A stretch of DNA of 64,000 bases, from contig NZ_JAGGNW010000003.1 in assembly GCF_018614875.1 (NCBI RefSeq), positions 85,329-149,328 of the forward strand, read 5' to 3'. The stretch's first letter is position 1, and the number at the start of each line of letters is the position of its first letter. The notes beneath the pieces were generated by a model, which worked only from the letters and a program-made list of their open reading frames with translations, was not told the DNA's origin and did no database searches. This DNA is from Variovorax paradoxus (GTDB lineage Bacteria > Pseudomonadota > Gammaproteobacteria > Burkholderiales > Burkholderiaceae_C). Of this stretch, positions 47,881-56,286 are shown piece after piece. Made by a program: the position numbers and the translations under genes.

Positions 47881-47892
47881 TTTATGCATAAA
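47881..47892. promoter_or_regulatory. palindrome TTTATGCATAAA at the GntR gene start
   Basis: Perfect 12-bp palindrome directly before the GntR ATG and 29 bases before the FMN reductase start on the other strand. Extended on one side it reads TTTTATGCATAA, which recurs almost unchanged at 50346-50357 and as half-sites at 50264-50287. Likely GntR operator. Confidence 0.6.
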
Positions 47893-47920
47893 CTCCGGTT
47901 TTCTGATCAGGAACATCACC

Positions 47921-48520
47921 ATGGCACTCCACGCCTCGACGCCCGACATCCGCCTGCTCGGCATCTCCGGAAGCATCCGGCGCGAATCCCATTGCACCGC
48001 GGTGCTTCGCAGCCTGCAGCCGCTGTTGCCCGGGTCGGCATCGATCGAGCTCTTTCCGCTCGACGACATTCCGCTCTACAACGCCGACCTCGATGGCGAT
48101 GCGCCGCCCACGGCCGTCGTCCGGCTGAAGAACGCCATTGCGCAGGCCAACGGCCTGGTCCTGTGCTCGCCGGAATACAACTACGGCATGCCCGGCGTGC
48201 TGAAGAACGCGATCGACTGGGCATCGCGGCCCGGCTTCGCTTCTCCGCTCAAGGGGAAGCCGGTTTTGATCGCGACCGCCTCGCCCGGCACCGCGGGCGG
48301 CGTGCGCGCGCAGGCGCAGATCCGCGACGCCCTGGCCGCCACGCTGGCACGGCCCGTGGTCCGGCAGCACGTCGCCATCGCGAACGTGGGGACGCGCATC
48401 CGCGACGGCCGGCTGGTCGACCCATCCACGCTCGACTTCCTGCGCGTGGCGCTCGCGGATCTGCTGCAGGACATCGCATTGCTGGACAGCGCCGCGTCGC
48501 GCTCGGCGGGCCAGGGTTGA
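47921..48520 (+). CDS. NAD(P)H-dependent FMN reductase
   Basis: 199-residue flavodoxin-like FMN-binding reductase. FMN-binding start GISGSIRRESHCTAVL, and SPEYNYGMPGVLKNAIDWASRP is the hallmark of NADPH-dependent FMN/chromate/azo-reductases. It could supply reduced flavin to a two-component oxygenase or detoxify quinones. Divergent from the GntR regulator with AGGAA upstream of the ATG. It converges on the cupin gene, 36 bases apart. Confidence 0.89.
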   Translation: MALHASTPDIRLLGISGSIRRESHCTAVLRSLQPLLPGSASIELFPLDDIPLYNADLDGDAPPTAVVRLKNAIAQANGLVLCSPEYNYGMPGVLKNAIDWASRPGFASPLKGKPVLIATASPGTAGGVRAQAQIRDALAATLARPVVRQHVAIANVGTRIRDGRLVDPSTLDFLRVALADLLQDIALLDSAASRSAGQG

Positions 48521-48556
48521 GGAAGGCATCTGCTGCGCCATGGCGTCGATCGCGGC

Positions 48557-49099
48557 TCAGCCTGCGCGCCTGGCGCCCAACAGCACGAACAGCATGGTCG
48601 CGGGCTTGTCGCCGAGGTTGCGCCATGCATGCCGGTTGCCGCTTTGCACGGCGACGTCATGCTGGCGAAGCAGCACCTGCGCACCGTCGTCGAGTTCGAG
48701 CGTGATCTCCCCTTCCAGCACGATGTCGTAGTCGATGCTGTCGGTGCTGTGCATGCCGGGGTGATCGGGCTCGAAGGTCTCGGCCAGGCCGGGAACCAGG
48801 CGACCGAACTCGGCGCCGAAGGCGGCCGCGTCGAAGTCGGCGCGCATCATCACCGCGTCGGGCGGGAATCTGACCATCATCAAGCGGGTGCCGCCGCCGG
48901 CAGGCACAAAGCCGGCCTCGCCCGTGCGGTCGCCCGCAGCGCCGGCACCCACGGTGTCGGTGGACTCCGTGGCCCACAGCAGCGCCGCGGCGAAGCCGGG
49001 CACGGTCGTGAACTCGACGCTGCGCGGCGCCGCACCATCCGAAAGGAACCGCGCCTTGCCGTCGGCGCCCGTGCCCGCCACCACGCGTCTGATTTTCAT
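48557..49099 (-). CDS. cupin-domain protein
   Basis: 180-residue protein. The C-terminal cupin (residues about 110-180) contains HPGMHSTDSIDYDIVLEGEITLEL and LRQHDVAVQSGNRHAWRNLG, retaining one complete His-type motif and the typical GNRHAWRN second motif. The N-terminal half is like cupins found with aromatic monooxygenases. Second gene of the leftward pair after the MDR dehydrogenase, eight bases downstream of it. Enzymatic role unknown. Confidence 0.82.
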   Translation of the reverse strand: MKIRRVVAGTGADGKARFLSDGAAPRSVEFTTVPGFAAALLWATESTDTVGAGAAGDRTGEAGFVPAGGGTRLMMVRFPPDAVMMRADFDAAAFGAEFGRLVPGLAETFEPDHPGMHSTDSIDYDIVLEGEITLELDDGAQVLLRQHDVAVQSGNRHAWRNLGDKPATMLFVLLGARRAG

Positions 49100-49107
49100 G
49101 GTGCGCC

Positions 49108-50217
49108 TCAGGGGTTGATGACGAAGTTGCTGAAGCCGCCGTTGCGGCTCGCGATGCCCGAGATCGCTTCGTTGATGCGGTCCAGCGGGTAGCACACGTG
49201 CTCGAAGACCGAGAGGTCGAGCGTGCCGGCCTCCGCCATGTCGGCCATGTCCTGCCCTTCGCCGGCCGTGAACCAGGCCGAGCCCTCGATGCTCTGCTGC
49301 TCGTCCATCATGGTGTGCAGGTCCATGCCCACCATGCCTGCGATGGCGCCGATGTTGAAGGCGCGGCCGCCGCGCTTCAGGGCGCGCACGCCCTGCTGGA
49401 AGGTCTCGTGTGGCGCGCCGGGGCCCAGCGCGTCGATGAAGGTGTCCACACCCAGCCCGTCGGTGCGCGCCTTGGCCCAGGCGTCGATCGCCTCGCCGTC
49501 GGCATTGGAAAAAACCTCGATGCGATCGGGTGCCAGCGCCTTGACGCGCTCCAGCAGTTCCCGGTTGCGCCCGGTGCCGAGGATGCGCGTGGCGCCCATG
49601 GCCAGCCCGAAAAGCGCGCCGCCGATGCCCAGCGTGCCGCTGATGCCGTTGATCAGCACGCTGCGGCCCGGCCCCACCTTCGCCTTGCGCAGCGCCGAAT
49701 ACATGGTGCCCAGGTAGCCGAAGCGCGCCGCCTGGTTGAAGCTCACGTTGTCGGGCAGCTTCACCAGCGCGTACTGCGGCGCGATCATGTATTCGCACAG
49801 GCCGCCGTAGGGATAGTTCTTGTAGAGCTTGAGCGAGTTCTGCGAGAAGCCGAAGTAGCCGCTGAACGCGTAGTGCGTGCAGTTGATGAGATCGCCGTTG
49901 CGGCAGGCGCGGCAGCCGCCGCAGTAGAGGCTGGGATTCACGTAGACACGGTCGCCCGGCTTCCACGTGTGCACGTGGGAGCCGACCGCCGTCACCTCGC
50001 CGGCCGGGTCGAGCCCGAAGACGGCCGGCAGCGGCGGCAGCGGCAGCTCCGGAAACCAGGTCGTCCAGTTGGCCAGGATGTTGCCCAGGTTGGGCACGAT
50101 GCCGCAGGCACGGACCCTGACCTGCACGTCGTTGGCGGCGGGCTGCGGAATCGGCAGTTGCTCGACCTCCATCGGGGCGCCGACCTTGTGCAGTCGGGCG
50201 GCTTTCATCGTTGTCAT
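49108..50217 (-). CDS. MDR alcohol dehydrogenase with structural zinc only
   Basis: 369-residue medium-chain dehydrogenase. The structural zinc loop is complete (YCGGCRACRNGDLINC, four Cys), but the catalytic-zinc region usually written GHExxG reads FGLDPAGEV, with no His-Glu pair; ACGIVPNLG keeps the first Cys. Substrate chemistry may therefore be unlike classical alcohol dehydrogenases. The Rossmann motif is NGISGTLGIGGALFGLAMG. AAGGAGACACC precedes the ATG at 50217; upstream lies a palindrome bearing the GntR-type motif. Divergent from the flavin hydroxylase gene. Confidence 0.84.
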   Translation of the reverse strand: MTTMKAARLHKVGAPMEVEQLPIPQPAANDVQVRVRACGIVPNLGNILANWTTWFPELPLPPLPAVFGLDPAGEVTAVGSHVHTWKPGDRVYVNPSLYCGGCRACRNGDLINCTHYAFSGYFGFSQNSLKLYKNYPYGGLCEYMIAPQYALVKLPDNVSFNQAARFGYLGTMYSALRKAKVGPGRSVLINGISGTLGIGGALFGLAMGATRILGTGRNRELLERVKALAPDRIEVFSNADGEAIDAWAKARTDGLGVDTFIDALGPGAPHETFQQGVRALKRGGRAFNIGAIAGMVGMDLHTMMDEQQSIEGSAWFTAGEGQDMADMAEAGTLDLSVFEHVCYPLDRINEAISGIASRNGGFSNFVINP

Positions 50218-50263
50218 GGTGTCTCCTTGCTGATCGACGGATAGGGACGGATAGATTGGCAAG

Positions 50264-50287
50264 ATGCACAAAGTGCGTTTTGTGCAT
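50264..50287. promoter_or_regulatory. inverted repeat in the dehydrogenase/hydroxylase intergenic region
   Basis: ATGCACAAA (50264-50272) and TTTGTGCAT (50279-50287) are perfect 9-bp arms with six bases between. TTTTATGCACAA follows at 50346-50357. Each matches the palindrome at the GntR start (47881-47892), so both divergent transcripts are probably GntR-controlled. Confidence 0.55.
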
Positions 50288-50367
50288 TCTTTTCGACCAG
50301 GCGGCCCGGCGTCATCAGTGATAACCCTTTACGCACGCAATCGTGTTTTATGCACAATCCTCGATTC

Positions 50368-52002
50368 ATGCATTCAACACAGACCATGCTCCAGCAGAAC
50401 CCGGACCCCGTCGACGTGGCGGTCATCGGCTTCGGCCCCGTCGGCGCGACGCTCGCCGCACTGCTCGGCCAGCGCGGCCTGCGCGTCGCGGTCTTCGACA
50501 AGTCGCAACAGATCTACCCGCTGCCGCGCGCCTTCGCGCTCGACCACGAGGCGCTGCGCGTGTTCCAGGAGATCGGCATCGCCGGCACGCTGGCGCCGCA
50601 CATGACGCCCTACCGCGCGACGATCTACCAGGGGAGCGACGGCGAACCCATCCAGCACTTCGACATGGGACCGTCGCCCTATCCGCTGGCATGGGCACCG
50701 TCGTACACCTTCAACCAGCCGGCGCTGGAAGCCTCGCTGCGCGAGGCCGTCGGCAAACTCCCCGGGGTGTCGATCCATCTCGGGCACGAGGTGCTGCAGC
50801 TGAGCCAATCGCAGGATCATGCTGAACTCGACGTTCGAGCGCCCGACGGCACCGAGGCACGGCTGCATGCGCGCTACGTCGTCGGCTGCGACGGCGGCAC
50901 CAGCCCCACGCGCAAGCAGATGGGCCTGAAGCTCAAGAGCCTGGACTTCGACGAGCCCTGGATCGTGGTCGACATGCACGTCGATGAAGACAAGCTCGAC
51001 CGGCTGCCCGCCACCAATGTCCAGTACTGCCACCCGTCGCGGCCCTGCACCTACGTCGTGGGCCCGGGCACCCATCGGCGCTGGGAGTTCCTGCTGCTGG
51101 ACGACGAGGCCGAACAGCGCGAGATGCCGCACGCGTCGATCTGGAAGCTGCTCGCCCCCTGGCTCACGCCCGCGGACGCACGCATCTGGCGCGCGGCCAC
51201 CTACCGTTTTCACGCGGTGGTCCTCGAACAATGGCGCAAGGGGCGCGTGCTGCTGGCGGGCGACAGCGCGCACCAGATGCCGCCGTTCCTGGCCCAGGGC
51301 ATGTGCCAGGGCTTGCGCGATGCCGTCAACCTGGCCTGGAAGCTTCAATGGGTGCTCGAGGGGCGCGCCCCCGAGAGCCTGCTGGACAGCTACGGCGACG
51401 AGCGCGGGCCGCAGGTCGAAGACGTGACGGCAACCGTCAAGCGACTGGGCCAGATCATCTGCGAGCGCGACCCGGCGCGCGCCGCCGAACGCGACCGTGT
51501 CCTGCGCGAGCAGCAAGGCGGAACGGTGCGCATGCAGCTGCGCCAGAGCCTGCTGCCCGGCGTGCACCACGGATGGATCGATCGCGACCAGCTGCCCGCC
51601 GGCACGCCCTTTCCCCAGGCCATGGGGTGCATCGAAGCCGGCGCCGCGCCGCGGATGATGGACGACCTGCTGCGGCCCGGGTTCCTGCTGGTGTTGCGCC
51701 ATGCGCCCGATCCAGCCGCGCTGCGGGCCTTGCGCGAGCCGGTGGCCGCCCTCCAGGCCCAGCTGCTGTGCATCGATGCCGCGGCGGCAGCGCCCGGCGT
51801 GGCGACGCTGGCCGAGGCCGACGGCGTCCTTGCCGCATGGTTCGAGCGCCACCAGTGCGAAGCCGCGCTCGTGCGGCCGGATCATCTGGTCTACGGCGTG
51901 GCGCGCAGCCTCGGGGAAGCGGGGGATCTGATGCAGCGGGCCAGCAGGACCCTCGGCGCCACGCTGGATCGCCCCGCTACCGCTCTGGAGGAGTCGACAT
52001 GA
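50368..52002 (+). CDS. MhpA-like FAD-dependent aromatic hydroxylase
   Basis: 544-residue flavoprotein monooxygenase of the MhpA/phenol-hydroxylase-like type. FAD motifs: VIGFGPVGATLAALLGQRG (about residues 20-38), GDG region as YVVGCDGGTSPTRK, and GDSAHQMPPFLAQGMCQGLRDAVN. Such enzymes hydroxylate a phenolic ring ortho or para using NADH and O2. Three ATGs are possible (50350, 50368, 50386); the first overlaps the motif TTTTATGCACAA and none has a good ribosome site. The stop overlaps the NTF2-like gene by four bases. Substrate unknown. Confidence 0.87.
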   Translation: MHSTQTMLQQNPDPVDVAVIGFGPVGATLAALLGQRGLRVAVFDKSQQIYPLPRAFALDHEALRVFQEIGIAGTLAPHMTPYRATIYQGSDGEPIQHFDMGPSPYPLAWAPSYTFNQPALEASLREAVGKLPGVSIHLGHEVLQLSQSQDHAELDVRAPDGTEARLHARYVVGCDGGTSPTRKQMGLKLKSLDFDEPWIVVDMHVDEDKLDRLPATNVQYCHPSRPCTYVVGPGTHRRWEFLLLDDEAEQREMPHASIWKLLAPWLTPADARIWRAATYRFHAVVLEQWRKGRVLLAGDSAHQMPPFLAQGMCQGLRDAVNLAWKLQWVLEGRAPESLLDSYGDERGPQVEDVTATVKRLGQIICERDPARAAERDRVLREQQGGTVRMQLRQSLLPGVHHGWIDRDQLPAGTPFPQAMGCIEAGAAPRMMDDLLRPGFLLVLRHAPDPAALRALREPVAALQAQLLCIDAAAAAPGVATLAEADGVLAAWFERHQCEAALVRPDHLVYGVARSLGEAGDLMQRASRTLGATLDRPATALEEST

Positions 52003-52418
52003 CCGAGGCTTCCACCACCCCCGCGCTTCCCGCCACCGAGGCGCTGCTGCTCGATCTCGAGGCGCAGCGATGCGACGCCATGAAGCGCGCCGATTTCGCG
52101 CGGCTGCGCGAGATCCTCCATCCAGCGCTCACGCATGTCCATGCCAAGGGCCAGATCGACGATTACGAAAGCTACTTCCGGTCGGGCGGCACGCACGTCG
52201 ACTACCGGCAGATCGACCGCTCGGAACTGAAAGTCCGGGTGCTGGGCAGCACCGCGCTCATGACCGGCCGGCAACTGCTCGTGGCCGTGCGCAAGGACGG
52301 CAGCGGCACCGTGCGCATCGACTCGCGCGTGATGCAGGTCTGGACCCAGGACGAGGGCCGCTGGCGGCAATTGGCGTTCCAGACCACGCCGCTGGCGATG
52401 AGCGTGACGAACCCCTGA
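51999..52418 (+). CDS. NTF2-like (SnoaL-type) small protein
   Basis: 139-residue protein with an NTF2-like fold: RCDAMKRADFARLREILHPALTHVHAKGQIDDYESYF at the N-terminal half and RVMQVWTQDEGRWRQLAFQTTPL at the end. GGAGGAGTCGAC precedes the ATG, which overlaps the hydroxylase stop. Members often accompany aromatic catabolic enzymes as isomerase or binding subunits. Role in this pair is inferred from coupling. Confidence 0.82.
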   Translation: MTEASTTPALPATEALLLDLEAQRCDAMKRADFARLREILHPALTHVHAKGQIDDYESYFRSGGTHVDYRQIDRSELKVRVLGSTALMTGRQLLVAVRKDGSGTVRIDSRVMQVWTQDEGRWRQLAFQTTPLAMSVTNP

Positions 52419-52472
52419 GTCATTTCTTGATTCTCTTCAAGCACCCGCCGGTTGCTTTGTGCATCTCGCTCT

Positions 52473-53180
52473 TCAGAACGCCAGGCGGGGCGCCTCTTTC
52501 CGCAACAGCGCGCACGCGGCCGGCGGCTCCCAGGTCTCGGCCAATGCCCGGGACAGCGCATCCAGCAGTTGCTGGACATCGCGGGCGGCATCCGCATGCA
52601 AGGCCTCGGCCACGATGAGGACGCGGGAGGTTTCGTCCCGCACGGCCGAACGCGCGCTCTGGCGATGGGTCCAGCGCCGCGCATGCGCGCAGCCTGCGGC
52701 ATCCGCAAAGACGACTTCGCCGCGGTCGGGCATTTCGGTTTCGCCCGAGAACGCGAGGTAGCTTTCGGTGCCGTCGGCGCAGCGCACCTGCAGCCCCTCG
52801 GCCACCTGCGACAGGTCGAACACCGCGATCGGAATCGCGAAGGCCAGCGACAGCGCGTTGCAAAGATCGACGAGGGGATGGATCGGCGGCAGCGCGCCTT
52901 CTTTCCTGAACCGGCGCAGCAGCGACTCGGAGGCGCACCGGTATTGCGTGGGCTTGAGGCCCATGCGTGCGAAGGTGCGGCGCCAGGCCTGGATCTCCGG
53001 AAGATCGGCTTCCGAGCCGACGGCTTCGAGCCGAGCGCGCGCCACGCCGTGGTAGTGCGCCACCCGCGCCTGCACGGAGACGTTCCGGTGGATGCCCTGG
53101 GCCAGCAGGACGCCGGGCACCAGCTCGGGATGGCGCTGCCAGATTTCCGGCGAATGAGAGAAGAAGAAGAAAGAGTGCAT
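52473..53180 (-). CDS. B3/B4 tRNA-binding-domain protein
   Basis: 235-residue protein resembling the stand-alone B3/4 domain of phenylalanyl-tRNA synthetase beta subunits (EIQAWRRTFARMGLKPTQYRCASESLLRRF; NALSLAFAIPIAVFDLSQV; RQSARSAVRDETSRVLIVAEAL). Such free-standing proteins may hydrolyse mischarged tRNA or bind nucleic acid; their role is not established. A short N-terminal hydrophobic stretch MHSFFFFSHSP is unusual and the true start could be further in. Convergent on the NTF2-like gene. Confidence 0.78.
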   Translation of the reverse strand: MHSFFFFSHSPEIWQRHPELVPGVLLAQGIHRNVSVQARVAHYHGVARARLEAVGSEADLPEIQAWRRTFARMGLKPTQYRCASESLLRRFRKEGALPPIHPLVDLCNALSLAFAIPIAVFDLSQVAEGLQVRCADGTESYLAFSGETEMPDRGEVVFADAAGCAHARRWTHRQSARSAVRDETSRVLIVAEALHADAARDVQQLLDALSRALAETWEPPAACALLRKEAPRLAF

Positions 53181-53220
53181 GGCCCAGTGTGTCGCTGGCG
53201 CGGCGGTCCTGTCTTGAACG

Positions 53221-54078
53221 CTATTGCAGCCGCACGGGCGGCATCCAGGCGCGCTGCCACGCGCCGGGCGTGAAGCCGTAGTGCAGTGTGAACGCGCGCG
53301 TCATGTGGCTCTGGTCCGCAAAACCGACCGCCATGGCCGCATCGGCCAGCGCAGTGCCGCGCCGGATCAGGCCGCGCGCCACTTCCGCGCGCTGCTGGAG
53401 CAGCCACGCAAACGGCGTGACACCATGGACCTCCCTGAAGCGCCGCAGCAACTGGTATTTGCTCAGCCCCGAAGACGCGGCGAGCTGGGCCAGGCCGGGT
53501 GGCTGCGCAAGGCAGTCCGCGAGCATTTCGCGTGCCCGCGAGACGTCGGCCGATGCCGCACGCGTGGGCAGCCTTTGCGCGCCGTGCTGCGATGCGAGCA
53601 TGGTGCAGGTCTGCACGAGCAGCTCCTCGCAGCGCAGTGCATCCGCCTGCGCCTGCTTCGGCGCGGCGGCGCGCGCCTCCAGCAGCCGCAAGAGATCGCC
53701 GAGCGTGCGCCGCAGCCGGTCGTCGCTGATGACGGGGCGGATCGGCGCCATGCCGTCATTCGCCGCGCCCGTTGCGGCAGCATCCACGGCCCATCGGAGC
53801 GCGCCGGGTTCGAGATACAGCATGCGCCAGCGCCGAAACGGCCCGCCGAGCGGCCGCCCGTCATGCACCTCGCCCGGATTCGTCGCGATGAGATGGCCTG
53901 CATGGGCCTCGACCTCGCCGCATCCGCTGGCCGAGCGCTGGGCGCCCTCGTCGATGACGCCGATGCCGAACGTGGCATGCCAATGCCTGCCGTACCGGCG
54001 ATGGCTCGAGATGCGGGTGCCATGCACGCCCTCCCAGGGAGAGCCGAAGACGCGGCAGTCGTGGTGCGGGTTCTTCAT
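53221..54078 (-). CDS. AraC-family transcriptional regulator
   Basis: 285-residue AraC regulator. N-terminal cupin-like AraC_binding part (GIGVIDEGAQ; AHAGHLIATNPGEVHDGRP) and C-terminal double helix-turn-helix (LAASSGLSKYQLLRRFREVHGVTPFAWLLQQR; AVGFADQSHMTRAFTLHYGFTPGAW). The start MKNPHHDC at 54078 is taken because earlier frames are unlikely coding. It is next to the B3/4 protein gene with a 40-base gap. Target and ligand unknown. Confidence 0.86.
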   Translation of the reverse strand: MKNPHHDCRVFGSPWEGVHGTRISSHRRYGRHWHATFGIGVIDEGAQRSASGCGEVEAHAGHLIATNPGEVHDGRPLGGPFRRWRMLYLEPGALRWAVDAAATGAANDGMAPIRPVISDDRLRRTLGDLLRLLEARAAAPKQAQADALRCEELLVQTCTMLASQHGAQRLPTRAASADVSRAREMLADCLAQPPGLAQLAASSGLSKYQLLRRFREVHGVTPFAWLLQQRAEVARGLIRRGTALADAAMAVGFADQSHMTRAFTLHYGFTPGAWQRAWMPPVRLQ

Positions 54079-54267
54079 CGCGCGGAGTATGCATGCGGCA
54101 CGCGAGTCCGCAGGATTTGCCGCAAAGTGCGCAAATTTGCACAGCTTCCTCTGCGGGCACCCTGCGCGGCGTCGCGCGTTTGCCGATGCGCGCTTGTAGG
54201 ATCGCCGCCATCCAGCAAAGCACGCCATGCGGCCCGCACCCCACCTTCCCCGTCCCCCTCGCATCGA

Positions 54268-54468
54268 ATGAAGCAAATCTGCGTCCACTGGCGTTCGAGC
54301 GTCGTCCACGACGAGGACGACGAGCACTGCGACGACGGCCTGTGGGTGCCCGCAACCCCGGCAGCGCGCAGGGAGGCCCAGGTGATCTGCGAAGTTCAAA
54401 ATGCGATCCACGGACGCGGATCGCACTGGATCGAAGAGCGCGAGGCGCTTCTTCTGCGCTCCGCCTGA
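54268..54468 (+). CDS. small conserved-looking protein, unknown
   Basis: 66-residue hydrophilic protein, MKQICVHWRSSVVHDEDDEH start, acidic cluster DEDDEHCDDG, two Cys and a basic C-terminal half (GSHWIEEREALLLRSA). No domain recognised. The ATG lacks a good ribosome site. It lies in the divergent gap between AraC and the SRPBCC gene. It is retained as possible because codon-position bias continues through it, but it could be spurious. Confidence 0.4.
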   Translation: MKQICVHWRSSVVHDEDDEHCDDGLWVPATPAARREAQVICEVQNAIHGRGSHWIEEREALLLRSA

Positions 54469-54610
54469 GCCGTGCGCGCAGGCCGCACTCTGCGAACTTT
54501 CGGCCTCAAAATTTTTCTTCGCGCGGCGCTACAGTTCGCTGTCGATTTTCCGCAGCCTCGTTCGTCGTACCAGTGGAGGCTCATCCTCTGCACTTCAGGA
54601 GAACACAGCC

Positions 54611-55057
54611 ATGGCTACCAACACCGTCCGCCTGCATCGCGTACTGCGCGCCCCGCCCGAGCGGCTCTACCGCGCCTTCATCGAACCCAGCGCCTTCGAG
54701 CGCTGGCTGCCGCCCTTCGGATTCACCGGCAAGGTCCACAGCATGGACCCGGTGGTCGGGGGCGCCTGGCGCATGTCCTTCACCGCCTTTGGCAGCGGCC
54801 ACAGCCACTCGTTCGGCGGCAAGTACCTGGAACTCGTTCCCGGCCAGCGCATTGCCTACGACGCGAGCTTCGACGATGACAACCTGCCGGGCACCATGAA
54901 GACCACCGTGACGCTCGCTGCCGTGTCCTGCGGCACCGACATGTCGATCGTGCAGGAAGGCATCCCCGACGTGATTCCCGCCGAGATGTGCTACCTGGGC
55001 TGGCAGGAGTCGCTGGTCGCGCTCGCCCAGCTGGTCGAGCCGAACATTCCGGCCTGA
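54611..55057 (+). CDS. SRPBCC-family (AHSA1-like) protein
   Basis: 148-residue START/AHSA1-like protein. Opening VRLHRVLRAPPERLYRAFIEPSAFERWLPP is typical, followed by VVGGAWRMSF, YLELVPGQRIAYDASF and the C-terminal helix WQESLVALAQLVEP. Binds hydrophobic ligands in the cytosol; no defined reaction. AGGAGAACAC precedes the ATG. Stand-alone gene. Confidence 0.88.
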   Translation: MATNTVRLHRVLRAPPERLYRAFIEPSAFERWLPPFGFTGKVHSMDPVVGGAWRMSFTAFGSGHSHSFGGKYLELVPGQRIAYDASFDDDNLPGTMKTTVTLAAVSCGTDMSIVQEGIPDVIPAEMCYLGWQESLVALAQLVEPNIPA

Positions 55058-55187
55058 GCGGGCCACCCTGATTCTGGAACGGTCGCACAGCCAGGCCGCA
55101 GGCGAGTAAACGGCCTACATCCGGCTGCGGGCGAGGCTGATCAGCAGGGGCTTCGCGAGGCCTACGGTGTTGCTCGAAGGAGCACCC

Positions 55188-56054
55188 ATGGCCCGCGAAT
55201 CCACTCTCTCGATCGACGGCTTGATCCTTTCCTACCGCTGCGCCGGCGACCCGCGATCGCCGTGGCTGGTCCTGCTGCATGGCTGGCCGCTGTCGAAGTC
55301 GATCTACGACCCGGTGCTCGATGAGCTCGGAGAGGATGCGCACGCCATCGCCTTCGACCTGCCCGGCGTCGGCGGATCGCTGGGCCTGCCGCCGGGCCCG
55401 TCGCCGTGCGATCTGCATGCGATTGCCGGCCTCCTGCTCCGCGCGGCCGAGTCGCTGGGCGCGCATTCGATCGTGTTCGCGGGAGTGGACGTCGGCGGCA
55501 TGCTCGCCTTTGCAGCGGCCCGCGAACATGGCGCGCGCATTGCGGGCGCAGTGGTCATGAACACCGTCATTCCCGGCGTCGCGCCATGGTCGAGGCTCCT
55601 CGCCGAGCCCCGCATCTGGCACTTCGCGTTCCATGCGATACCGCAGCTGCCCGAGCTTCTGGTGAGCGGACGCGAACGCGCCTATTTCGACTACTTCTAC
55701 GACCTGCTCGCAAGCGACAAGCTCGCGCTGACCAACGAGATCCGAAATGACTGGACGCGCGCCTACCAGCGACCTGAAGCACTGAAGGCCGGTTTTGATT
55801 GGTACCGGGCGCTCGAGAGTGCCGCGCAGCGCAATGCGAAGCCGGTTCCCATCGACACGCCCATCCTGTATTTGCGCGGCGACGCAGGCGGCCGCGACAT
55901 CGACGACTATGTCGAAGGCCTGCGCAATGCCGGCGCCGCGAATCTCCGATCGCGGCTCGTACCCGGCAGCGGCGAATACCTGCCCGTCGAAGCGCCCGCT
56001 GCAACCTGCGAGGCGCTGCGCGCATTCCGCGCCGAGCTCGGGACTGCGGCCTGA
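55188..56054 (+). CDS. alpha/beta hydrolase, Asp-nucleophile type
   Basis: 288-residue alpha/beta hydrolase. LLHGWPLSKS is the oxyanion strand, and the nucleophile elbow AGVDVGGM carries Asp, as in epoxide hydrolases and haloalkane/fluoroacetate dehalogenases. The final His is probably replaced (near GSGEYLPVE), so activity is uncertain. AAGGAG precedes the ATG at 55188. A broken VOC gene follows immediately. Function cannot be narrowed further. Confidence 0.8.
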   Translation: MARESTLSIDGLILSYRCAGDPRSPWLVLLHGWPLSKSIYDPVLDELGEDAHAIAFDLPGVGGSLGLPPGPSPCDLHAIAGLLLRAAESLGAHSIVFAGVDVGGMLAFAAAREHGARIAGAVVMNTVIPGVAPWSRLLAEPRIWHFAFHAIPQLPELLVSGRERAYFDYFYDLLASDKLALTNEIRNDWTRAYQRPEALKAGFDWYRALESAAQRNAKPVPIDTPILYLRGDAGGRDIDDYVEGLRNAGAANLRSRLVPGSGEYLPVEAPAATCEALRAFRAELGTAA

Positions 56055-56077
56055 TCCGGGCAACATCGCATTTTTTG

Positions 56078-56261
56078 GAGACCGTCAAAGCCGAAGTGGA
56101 TGCGGTGATGCAGCAAGCCCACGAGGGCCGGCGCCACCGTGGTGAAAGCCGCTGCAGACACTTTCTATGGCGGGTACGCCGGCTACTTCATGGATCCGGA
56201 CGGGCACCTGTGGGAGGCGGTCTTCAATCCCCAGTTGCTGCCGAAGGCCGACGCGGCCTGA
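56078..56261 (+). pseudogene. VOC-family (glyoxalase-like) gene remnant
   Basis: C-terminal fragment reading FLETVKAEVDAVMQQAHE, then after one extra G near 56125-56127, AGATVVKAAADTFYGGYAGY followed by FMDPDGHLWEAVFNPQLLP. The latter is the normal end of VOC proteins (GYFxDPDGHxWE). Without the extra base the two parts form one frame; the N-terminal half of a normal VOC protein is also missing. Truncated and frameshifted, so inactive. Confidence 0.7.
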
Positions 56262-56286
56262 GCGCTTGCCAAGGCCCTGTGCGGCG

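Noticed and set aside
47176..48705. 509-residue plus-strand frame spanning the GntR and FMN reductase region
   Set aside because: It runs antisense to GntR and out of frame with the FMN reductase, both of which have clear motifs.
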